From Caenorhabditis elegans (taxonomy: Eukaryota > Nematoda > Chromadorea > Rhabditida > Rhabditidae): a stretch of 64,000 nt of DNA. The notes beneath the pieces were generated by a model that saw only the letters and a list, made by a program, of their open reading frames with translations, had not been told where the DNA came from and searched no databases. Positions 1 to 15,707 of the stretch are shown here, in pieces. Numbering within the stretch: the stretch's first letter is position 1; each line of letters starts with the position of its first letter. The DNA is taken from contig NC_003279.8 in assembly GCF_000002985.6 (NCBI RefSeq), positions 6,510,001 to 6,574,000 of the forward strand, in the 5' to 3' direction. Made by a program: the position numbers and the translations under genes.

Positions 1-318
1 AAACCAACATTGAGAAAGGTTTGTTGTTTTCTAATTTTTGAAGGAATTTCAAAAATTGTCAGTCAAAGTTTTGCTAAATTGCCTAATTTTCCAAAAAAGG
101 CGGACTTCTCAAATAAGTCATTTCGAGTAGACTAAATTTTTTAATGTAATTTTTACAAAATTAAAAATTAAGAAAACGTTTTATTTTGATATTTATGTGA
201 CCAGTTTAGCCGGTTTTTGAAATTGTATTTTTTCGTGCCAAAACAATACTGAATTTGGTGAAAATTAATTTTTTCACTTTACATACATTTTTCTAAAACA
301 CTATAAATATATTGATTG

Positions 319-683
319 CCGTATTTCCTCTATTAGTTTTGCATCTAAAATCACTCATCGAAAAAAATTAGTTTTGCACCTCTAATAGTTTTGCACCCGG
401 GTGCACCCCTTCATTTGTTCCCTATTTTTAGAAATTCAAAATTTGCATTATAAAATCGTTCTAAAAATTAGGAAAACTCTTGCAGACTTGGTATAAGAAG
501 TCAAAATTGGCAAAATATGAGTACAATTCGGACAATTTTTGCGTATCAGTCGTAAAATTCGTCCATTTTGGTTCATAAGTTGTCATTGAAATTTATGATA
601 TTATGTCATAACTTAATGGCAAACATGAGAAAAAACCTGTTCGAAAATTAGTTTTGCATGCCTTACTAATAGAGGAAATACGG
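319..683. repeat. Short inverted-repeat (MITE-like) element in a gly-2 intron
   Basis: The 18 bases CCGTATTTCCTCTATTAG at 319-336 recur as the exact reverse complement at 666-683. The inner flank TTTTGCA is repeated next to them and again near 390. The element is about 365 bp, AT-rich, and has no coding capacity. No clear target-site duplication is visible. It looks like a non-autonomous DNA transposon. Confidence 0.7.
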
Positions 684-900
684 TATTTGAATGCTATACA
701 AAAGGAATTGGAGGAAATGGTTCAAAATCAGGTGGTTTAGTCTAAAGTAACAGTCACTTCTCCTCGAGGAATACACGAATTGAGTAAATATTCACATGGC
801 CTATAGGCTTACGGTAATCAAAAATGAGATTTAAAGGCCCTTTTATGGGCTTGTCATAACCAAATATATCTGTCAAAATTGGAAAAAATTAACTTTTCAG

Positions 901-1573
901 TGGACAAGTCAAAATCCTTATATGGAAAAAATCGGTGAGCCGCACGTCATCACTGTCGATATATTTAATGAACTAGAATTGGAAGAAGCTATTAAAAGAG
1001 CAATTAGTCTGAAGGTAATACTTTTTTTTTAATTCCGACCTGTGTATTTTGTCAAATTAGTTTTTGAAAAATAATGATTAAAACTAATTTTCAGCCGAAA
1101 CATTTTGTTCCATTCGAATTTACTCCTGCTGGAATGCTTCATCGTGTGGCACTTCTACTTGAAAAACAAGAACTCTGTGATAAAATTGCATATTCCAAAC
1201 GTTGGCCTCCCATTGATCAAATGAAGATTTTCAGGACGTTGAATGCAGATGATTCTTGTGAAACTATTTGTCATTCTAAACAATTACTCTGTGAACCTTC
1301 TTATTTCCCAATCATCAACTCATCTCCACTTCTCCGAAGGTGATTCGTTAAGCCTTACAAATCTTCAAAAAATCTGAAAATTTCAGAGAAAATTTGTGTT
1401 CGTCAACAACTTCCGATTCATCACCATTTGCTCCCTTCAACTGTACAATACAACAATCTGCATTCCTTTTCAGTTGTGCATCCAGTCCTCCCATATCTTT
1501 TGAAATCAACCGATTATGTCCATGCCGTGACTACATTCCAGAACAACATGCCATTTGCAAAAAGTGTCTTTAA
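901..1573 (+). CDS. gly-2: N-acetylglucosaminyltransferase V (MGAT5-like), 3' end only
   Basis: C-terminal part of a Golgi enzyme that adds beta-1,6-linked GlcNAc to the N-glycan core (GnT-V, glycosyltransferase family 18). Three exons are visible at 901-1014, 1095-1339 and 1387-1573; they splice in frame with GT/AG ends and stop at TAA 1571-1573. The first begins WTSQNPYMEKIGEPHVITVD, resembling the MGAT5 region after the catalytic core. The last is cysteine-rich and ends in CKKCL, like the tails of this family. The rest of the gene lies before base 1. Bases 1-900 are intron sequence carrying an inverted-repeat element. An AATAAA-like signal follows at about 1611. The name rests on the tail plus its position beside glh-2, so it is likely rather than proven. 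Confidence 0.8.
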
Positions 1574-1821
1574 AACGTTTCGGGGTTATCATACATGCCC
1601 GGGTTAAACTTTTAATAAAAAAGTATATTTAAAAAAAAGTTCAAACATAAACAACAAAGTCACAAAATGAAAACAGATGTTACAAAAAAAAGGTAAAATC
1701 GAACAGAATACTCATTACCAAAAAACATTCCGTGTTAATTGAGTGTAGATAAAAGTAAGGGAATATGGAAGCACTACAGTTTGGGGTGTCAATAAATTGA
1801 AATCAGGAATTCATATTACCA

Positions 1822-3648
1822 TTATTCTTGAACTTTTATAGTCTTTGGTAGTGGTTTCGTGTAGAAAGGCATTGGAGTCGAAAGGTTTGAAAGTGGTTCA
1901 GAAGAATCCGAGTCGAAATGAATCCCAGAATCTACAAAAACTTTTATTAAACAATTTAGAGCTTTTGAGAGTGTCATGTTAAATTTGCATTCATAACTGT
2001 TTTGTTATCTGTTTCTACTAATTAGTTCCACCGAATCAGGATGCAGTGAGCGAAACCGAAATCGTGAATTTCGGTTTCGCCCACAGGGGACGAAAAGTAG
2101 GTTACTAATATGTGAAGCTTTTAAAAACTCCATAAATTTTGTGAACTCCACAGCTAGGATCAAGGGTGCCGATTTATCGTTTTTCAGGAAAACATTTTTT
2201 TGTTTACATTTTTTTAAAAAGTTGCGGGTTTTCTCGTTTTAGAATAAATTCATGTTTCCTTAATTTTTTTTTCATCAACACAAAAAATTGATTATTAAAC
2301 ATTTTCTTAAAAAATTTTCCGATTTTTCGTTTTTCAGGAAAATCGAAATTTTTTCGCTTTTCCGATATTTCGAAAAATATTTCATTTTTAGAGTTTATCT
2401 TCTTTTTAGAAGAAAATTATGTTTTCTTATGATTTTTCCCATCAACAAAACAATAATTTTTTGAAACTGATTTTTCTTTGTTAACTTTCTAAATTTTTTT
2501 ATTTTTCAGGAAAATCGAACAATCGAAAATTGTTCATTTTTCATGATACCCTAAAAATATAAAGTTTGATCGATATAATCTATTTCAATCTTATGAAAAT
2601 TTTTAAAATAAACTGACCAGAATCGGATGTTGCTTCGGTAGCTGAGAGGTTCCATTGTTCTTCCTCATCGACTTCATCATCACTATCTTCTTCAATCGTT
2701 GTTACTACCCATTGTTTTCCAACCAATTTTTCATTGCACTTGAAATTTTCAAGGGCTTTCATACTACTTTGATACATTTCCAATGCCGAATTATGCTCGT
2801 TAGTCATCAAATCCTCAGCAGGAGAAACACCATCCGAGAAGGAATACTTTCCAAAACCAACAGAGAATAAACTTTGATTTTCCATATCAAATCCAGAAGA
2901 CTTGTAGTTTGATATTGGTCTAGAAATCTGGCTGCAGCGAGTTTCAGAGTTACAGCGAGCAAAATCATATTGTATCAGAGCCGTGAAGTACGTGAATTTC
3001 TTGTATGAAACCAGTTTTTGAAGCTGTTTGAGAATGAAAATATGTTCATCGCAAGGTTTTTCAGCATACTTTGAAGCGTCACGTGGGTTCAGAATGAGTT
3101 TTCCGTCCGGTAAGATCTCAATCAACGTTTCAGTGTTAAGCTCTGGTTGTGTGACATACTGCAATTTTTTAATTGAAGGCAAAATTTGATGTTCAAACAA
3201 ATTTACGTTGAAAATCGCCGTCCGAATCGCGTATACTTCGTTAAAATGAACGTTGAATGACCGAAGGGATTGAAGAATACAAGCTAAAACGTCGTTGGCA
3301 GTATTCGTGATATGAACCCTTAAGAATATTGTTTAAATTTGGCCAAATTCAGAGTTATTACCATTGAATCAGAAGTTGAATAATCCATGATTTTTCTTCC
3401 ATAGGCAACGGTTCTGCGACCATTGCAATCATTGATTGGCATGAAATGTGTGCCATATCGTCGTCCTTCATTGTATGGCTTCTCAGTGACTCGATAATTT
3501 TTTTCGCGAGGGGTTCGATTCCATCCTTGCTTTGATAATACTGAGTTATGTGGCTGAGAAGAACTCCTCCTCCTCGCGGACGAGGCAAATAGTCTTGCAT
3601 TGAAAGTTCGTTGAGAGCATGAATTGCGTCCAGTACACTAATATTCAT
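1822..3648 (-). CDS. Unrecognised protein, about 365 aa
   Basis: Three exons (3648-3362, 3318-2618, 1931-1822) join in frame into about 365 residues. The start is MNISVLDAIHALNEL. Exon 2 runs from VHITNTANDVLACI to a strongly acidic stretch (EEDSDDEVDEEEQ), and the last exon ends KTIKVQE. I see no membrane segment, signal peptide or catalytic motif. The N-terminal two thirds look helical and globular, and the acidic Ser-rich tail suggests a nuclear or regulatory protein. The gene is divergent from glh-2 with only about 370 bp between start codons, so the two may share a promoter region. The 686-bp last intron contains a perfect hairpin and degenerate AT-rich repeats. Exon structure is well supported; function is unknown. 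Confidence 0.75.
2050..2080. repeat. Perfect 13-bp hairpin in an intron
   Basis: The stem GCGAAACCGAAAT at 2050-2062 pairs exactly with 2068-2080 across the loop CGTGA. It lies in the last intron of the minus-strand gene at 1.8-3.6 kb. The stem is too short for a typical microRNA precursor. Origin and role are unknown. Confidence 0.6.
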
Positions 3649-4020
3649 TTCTGAAAAAATTAATTAAATTGTAAATTAAATATGCCAAAAGATAAACGAA
3701 CGTTTAAGTTTAAAAAGGTCTCCAGATTAATTAGGGAAACTATTTTCAGAAAGAAAAATTCTGAAGGTTCCACAAAGTATTACTGGTATGGCAAAAAGTG
3801 CGATGCAAGGATACTGAAATTGTATTCAGAAAATCCCAAATTGAGTTTTTAAAAGGCTCATACGAGCAGCATAGGACAAGGGTCTCGCCACGTTCGTCCT
3901 CTACAGTACTCCCGCGCGGCAAATTTCAAATCTTTTGCGCGCGAGTTTCTGAGTTTCCATTCATTTAAAATTTTTTGGTTTGCAAACGCCAAACTTGTAC
4001 TTTTTCCTGGAAGTTCGAAG
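3649..4020. promoter_or_regulatory. Shared upstream region of glh-2 and its divergent neighbour
   Basis: This is a 372-bp spacer between two divergent start codons. A GC-rich patch near 3930-3960 (CCCGCGCGGC and TTGCGCGCGAG) stands out against the AT-rich surroundings. A stretch near 3885-3910 (GGGTCTCGCCACG ... CTACAGTACTCC) resembles the dispersed repeat seen elsewhere in the window. No trans-splice acceptor is evident directly before the glh-2 ATG. The promoter role is inferred from position only. Confidence 0.4.
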
Positions 4021-7307
<3,287 letters not shown>

Positions 7308-7574
7308 ATGTATCTGCATATCCTTCAAATGTTGTCCATATTGTATCAGTAAATTATAATGCCCCCTTTTTATATATTCTCCTTATCATGTAAATGTTCT
7401 ATTGATTTTTTGCTGGTGTAAAACGTTTTTATAGTAAATCCTCTCCACAGTGAATTTGTTAAATTGTATCAAAACAAGACATTGATTAAATTTGTTCGAG
7501 ACTTGTGGATTGTAAAATATTTTGCAGAAAATGGCAATATTCATTTAGAAACATTACTTCCATAATAGGAAAAA

Positions 7575-10879
<3,305 letters not shown>

Positions 10880-11614
10880 TATTTATTTCAATTAAAACAA
10901 GAGTTTAAAACTCAATTAATGATTTGCTTAGAAAAAATAAAATAAAAAGAGACTGAGATAATAACAGGTTGTACAGTAATCCTCTGAAGCTCCACCCTCT
11001 TTATTTTTGTGATGTTTTTGGCAGGAAGAGCAGGTGAGATTCGATGATGAGCTGAAGAAGAAGAGAAATTGGGAGAGAAGAGATTTTAATCCGAATACCG
11101 TAGTTTCTTCTTATCTATGAAAATTGTGGCTTCACTTACTAACAACTTCCTACACATTCTGATTCCTTATTTTTCAATTTTAGAGAACAATTTTGTTAGT
11201 TTTTTAGTTGTATAGTCATTGAAATTATTTTTTATTAGTTCTTTGGAATCAGTTGTCAAAGATTAATAATCATATCAAAACATATTAATTTATAGATCGG
11301 CGTGCCTGTTAGACATCAACGTAAAACTGACGATATATGGCCTTTTGAGGCCTTTTTAGGAGGAGTTTCTGATCGAGCGAGACTCGTACAGCATAACCTA
11401 GAGACCATGCAACACGAGAAAGTGGTGATTGTTCTTTGGCAATCTCTGTGATATTTCCTCTTCTCCTGAGAAGTATTACAGAAATAGGTTTAAGGTAGTT
11501 CCATTTCATACAGGTATACAAAAAAGTGCGAGCCCTTGAGTTTTAACCTAAATGCTCACCAGCGGACTCGTCATCCTTTTATTTTCCATTTGCACGTATC
11601 AGTTTTGAAATGTA
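10880..11614. promoter_or_regulatory. Upstream region of che-1
   Basis: This spacer lies between the che-1 start and the end of the next minus-strand gene. It contains GAAGCTCCA near 10986, one base away from the GAAGCC core of the ASE motif that CHE-1 is known to bind, so it is only a weak candidate for autoregulation. An open frame on the minus strand at 11465-11316 could be an alternative last exon of the membrane-protein gene upstream. Nothing else is clear. Confidence 0.35.
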
Positions 11615-13442
11615 TTACTTGTGTTTGAAAACTGACAAAAATATCGGGTCATCAGCAATTCCGGTTACTTTGATCATTTTGACGGCTTGCCGAAAATCGT
11701 GAACAACAGTTGAAACGTTTTCGAACGTATAAACCAGAAGCCTAGGGTTGTTTTTTTTCTGAAAATTAATTGCGTATTCAATACTTCATAAATGAAAACT
11801 TTATTCAATTATTAAAAAAAAAATATTTTTAGAATTGTGATTCAACCTCATCATTCCGTTCGTTGTTTGATACCAAATGAATTTTGGGTGGACTCTGAAA
11901 AAAGGTTAGTGTGGCCATTGCATTATCAATAAGAAAAAATCTTACTTCTAATGCGTATGCCATTATATTAACAGATAGAAGAGGCAAAAGAGCGGTGAAA
12001 CATGGAACATAATCCTCTGGTTTGTTCTTTAAAATTACAGAACTTAAATTTGAAACTTGATATTCGTAAACTCACAAAAAGAGCGCATATAATAATAATT
12101 GGCAACAGAGTGAAAAATCGAATAAGAGCACAACCCATGTTGCTCATAAAATATGGATTGATACGATCGGAACATTGAGGAGATACTGCATCCAAGTACA
12201 TATTATGAATCATTAATGGACCTATTGATAATGATGTTATTATCACAAAACATAGACATTTCAGAGAAATTGCAAGACGAAGATTTACCTGGAATTAAAA
12301 AAATATATAAAAATTGTAAAATAAATCGTTTTTCAGTTCAATTTTTGATTTGAAATCTGTTGTTGAGTTGTTGTAAGTGTTTTTGGATGGAAACCAAGGA
12401 AACATTTTTATATAAAAATCCAGTACGGACTATATGAAAAGTGCCAAAGTTTGAGGAAAGTGACAAAAATACCAGTTTTTTAATTTCTAGCAACTGAAGC
12501 TTTGTAAAAATATCGGAAGCTTACAATTCCTGCACTCTCTTGATTCAAAAAATATAAACTTCTCAAAATTCCAAATATTATTTTTAAAAGTAATAAAAGG
12601 TCTTAACCTCATAAAAAGGGTATTAACGATTGTTCCCATCACAGATGGAAAATTTTTAAAACTTTATTTTCGATTGTTTTTTAAAATCAGGTTTTTCATC
12701 AACTCTTTAGCAACATCTTTTGGCAAGAGACTCAAATTTTTTTCAACAATTTACAGCAACCTTTTACACAGATTGATAAAACTGGAAAGTTTAATTTTCT
12801 GAATTAAAAATTGGTAATTTATCACTTTGCATGATTGTTAAGAGAGTGGAGTACGGACATTGGGGAAACGATTGAAAACTATTGCGGTGCTATTACGGTG
12901 CTCATTTGAGCAAATATCAAAATAAACTTTTTCGAAAAAATTGAAACAATTTTCATTTCGAGTCAAAAAGTGGTGAACACTGTATTTGCGCCACTGTTCG
13001 AGAAATTTAAAGCAATTTAGCATCATTGAAATGATTTTAAATCATTTCCCCAAAGTCCGTACTTCAATGAAGTTTTTACCTCAAAACCTTGAACGTTTTT
13101 CTTCAACAGAATGACTCCGAGTAGTAGCTGAATTGATATTACAATTGTGGTAAGACCCACTATTATCCATTTTCTTCGATTTGAAATAAATGGTGGAAAG
13201 AATTTTTTTAGAAGATGATAAATCAAAGGACATATTGTCGCATAAATTAATAATAAAAGTTGTATTCTATTTGCTTCAACTGAAGCAATTCCAGAATCAA
13301 TAAGCATTTTTGATAGTTTGGTTGAAATTGTGAAATGTATTAATAAAAGCAGAAGGAATGACACGGTAGTTTGAAATATAGATATTGAATATGAAAAGAA
13401 TGTTTTTAGAGTTAGAGGCATTGATATATTGGATGATGACAT
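11615..13442 (-). CDS. Multi-pass membrane protein, possibly chemoreceptor-like
   Basis: Five exons (13442-13080, 12288-12076, 12026-11946, 11894-11847, 11758-11615) join in frame into about 282 residues. Exon 1 carries three hydrophobic segments (around SISIFQTTVSFLLLLLIHF, RIQLLLLIYATICPLIYHLL and WIIVGLTTIVISIQLLLGVI). Exon 2 carries two and exon 3 one (VPCFTALLPLLSVNIMAYAL). A polar tail follows from SPPKIHLV. Only six segments are clear, so a seven-transmembrane GPCR is possible but not shown, and I could not assign a nematode receptor family. A GTAATA donor before the stop could instead splice through a mini-exon at 11577-11562 to a frame at 11465-11316. Intron 1 is about 790 bp and holds an inverted-repeat element. 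Confidence 0.65.
12847..13064. repeat. Inverted-repeat element in an intron
   Basis: About 28 bp at 12847-12874 (GTACGGAC.TTGGGGAAA.GATT) recur inverted at 13037-13064 with a few mismatches. A third copy of the end, AGTACGGACTA, sits at about 12422. The interior is AT-rich and non-coding, so it looks like a MITE-like foldback. The right arm overlaps the first bases of the host gene's intron 1. Confidence 0.5.
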
Positions 13443-13813
13443 TTTCTATTTGAAAAGAAAAAGAAAAAAAAAAGAAAAATACCACTTAAAGCTTTTCTAA
13501 GAAAGTGGATGAGTGGGAGAGAAATGAAGAAAAAAGAAATAAACCACGCCCATCTTTTAGGATTCATTTCATCTTCTTACATTATCTAATTTTTTCGAGC
13601 AGAAGAAGGGCAAACATGGAAATGACAAGAGGAAGAAGAAAACGAACAAAAGAATTTGGGCACAATCTCATTAGTTGACATTAAAATTAGATTTAAAATT
13701 CAAATTTTTCTACTCGCTAGAAAATGAAAAATTTGAATTAATTTTCAAGATTTTTTTTAGAATGTTGGAAGTTTGAACAAATTTATTTTTCGAACATTAA
13801 CTTCGAACATTAA

Positions 13814-14043
13814 AATGTACATTAGGTGTGCTCATGGGTCGAATAGGGTCGACCCGCTTTTTTCACAGTAGCTCAACCAATAGTCCGATCATAGTTTTGA
13901 AAATGGAAATTAAATTAGCCTGGACTCCTTGCTAAAATTTTCATTCGGAGTCGAAATTTTATTCATCGGGGTCGCTACAAATGCTGCCTAAAGTTGGAGC
14001 GGGTCGACCCTTTTCGACCCAAGTGCACCTCTAATGTACATTA
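13814..14043. repeat. Foldback element with ~45-bp inverted ends
   Basis: The left end AATGTACATTAGGTGTGC and the inner GGGTCGACCCGC pair with GCGGGTCGACCC and CACCTCTAATGTACATT at 13999-14043. Arms match over about 45 bp with a few mismatches. The element is 230 bp, non-coding and in a spacer. Confidence 0.75.
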
Positions 14044-14391
14044 TGGGTGTTTTTCAATTGAAAGGTTTTTGCACCAATTTCGTACGAAAAATCATAGTTT
14101 TAACAAAGAATGAGATATTCCGGGCAGATGTCTGAATAAAACTGGTTACTGGTGAAGCTTAAGCTTACTGTCAGATAATGTTTTTAATTCGTTATAAAAA
14201 TCCTGAAAATTCTGTGAACCATTATATTCTCAAACAAGTTTTTATGGATCGTAATGCCGAAAAACTCCTGAATTTGATATTTACCATTTTTCAAAGTTGA
14301 CAGTCTCGGCACATCCTGCAAAATACTATCTGAAAATGGTGGAGCTCACATGAGAAGGATTGTTGCTAAGTTAGATACCCACTCGGCAGAA

Positions 14392-14751
14392 GTTCGCAAC
14401 TCTTTGCCCAAGGTCTGTCCGCTTATATTTAACCAATACAAAGAGCTGGCAGACCTTGGCCAAGGAGTTGTTAAACTTTGGACAAAGAGCGGACGCCCTG
14501 TGGTTTTCAGTGTAAAAATACTAACTTGGACAAAAAGTGGGTTGACCTTGGACAAGACGTGGCGGGCTTCTGCCGAGAGTGTCCAAGGTTTGCCCACTTT
14601 TTGTCCAAGTTAGCATTTTTTCACTGAAAACCACTGGGCGCCCGCTCTTTGTCCAAAGTTTAGCAACTCCTTGGCCAAGGTCTGCCAGCTCTTTGCTTGG
14701 TTAAATATAAGCGTGCAGACCTTGGACAAAGAGATGCGAACTTCTGCCGAG
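14392..14751. repeat. Large palindromic element, ~160-bp arms
   Basis: The sequence from CTCGGCAGAAGTTCGCAAC (14392) through CTTGGCCAAGG (14456-14466) and GGACAAAGAGCGG (about 14480) returns inverted through 14590-14751, ending CGAACTTCTGCCGAG. A further CTTCTGCCGAG sits near the centre at about 14567-14577. The arms are highly similar, and the long open frames in both directions arise from the symmetry. It is probably a non-autonomous foldback transposon. Confidence 0.8.
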
Positions 14752-15707
14752 CAGGGTGGTGTGCTTTCCTAAATTTTCCCGAATGAAAAATATCTTCAAA
14801 GAGCTTTTGTCCAACTCGCCATGTTTTGGTTGATTCAAATTTGATTGAACCGTGACCTCTGAGGTCAGTGTTCTTTTTCACAAGTCAACAATATCAGGAA
14901 AAAGACAAAAATATTTAGCATTTATAGAAATTTTTGAAAATTTAAAAGTTCGTCTTCAAAACGTGACACCCTAGCCTATGATGGCCCAGAGATACCATTG
15001 CCACGTGTCACTTGGTATAAAACGAGAAGAATTGGACGAAAAACAATCATTTTGAAGCAAACTTTGGCAAAGCCTCTCGTCAAGTTTCCAACAACAATCG
15101 TTTGCGGTTCGTCATCCGAGGATCGTTCAGTGAGTTTGCTGATCATATGTGGGACTACTACGGCAGGGATTCCACGCAGTGCTGTGCGGCAACCGAACGT
15201 TTAGCAATTTGCCGATTGCCGTAAATTATGAAAATCGGCAATTGCTGGAGAGGCTGATTTCCAGAACCAGGATAGCGGAAATTGAGGCTGCAAGATTTGC
15301 AACCTTAAAAGCGGAATAGCATATTTGTCAATTTTGCAAATTGCCGAAAATGCCTAGAAAATCGGCATAATTCTGGCAAGTGGCCAAGTTGCTCATTGCC
15401 AAAATAGTTGTGTATGTCACCTTGTGATCAGGCGCACTTGCCTGCTAACTGCCTGCGTTATATAGTTTGTTGCGTTTTGCGGTACATATTTCTTGACTAT
15501 TTCTTCATATTATTATTTTTCTGGAAATTTAGTAATAGGAGGACGCATTGAACGCAAACAGACCTGTCTGACTTGTCTTTGTTCCAAACGCTTCGGGTTT
15601 CCGAACATCAGTAGCTTATCAGTAGCCAACGCTCATTTTCACTTTAGCTAAACTCGAATTCCAAATTCACACTGTCATGACACTTTTTTCCAGTTTCCAC
15701 GTGCAAG

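Larger units (their letters stand above)
13443..15707. other. Gene-free spacer with two foldback elements
   Basis: This is a 2.3-kb stretch between a minus-strand and a plus-strand gene. It holds the elements at 13814-14043 and 14392-14751. A further patch near 15200-15410 repeats the motif CGGCAATTGCC in both orientations. Short open frames here are mostly products of the inverted repeats. I see no exon-like signals before the gene at 15708. Confidence 0.6.

Noticed and set aside
10986-10994. Possible ASE motif upstream of che-1
   Set aside because: GAAGCTCCA differs from the GAAGCC core at an important base. I list it only as a weak candidate.
14346-14613. Overlapping open frames of 83 and 87 codons on opposite strands
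   Set aside because: Both come from the palindromic element. Symmetry makes the two strands alike.
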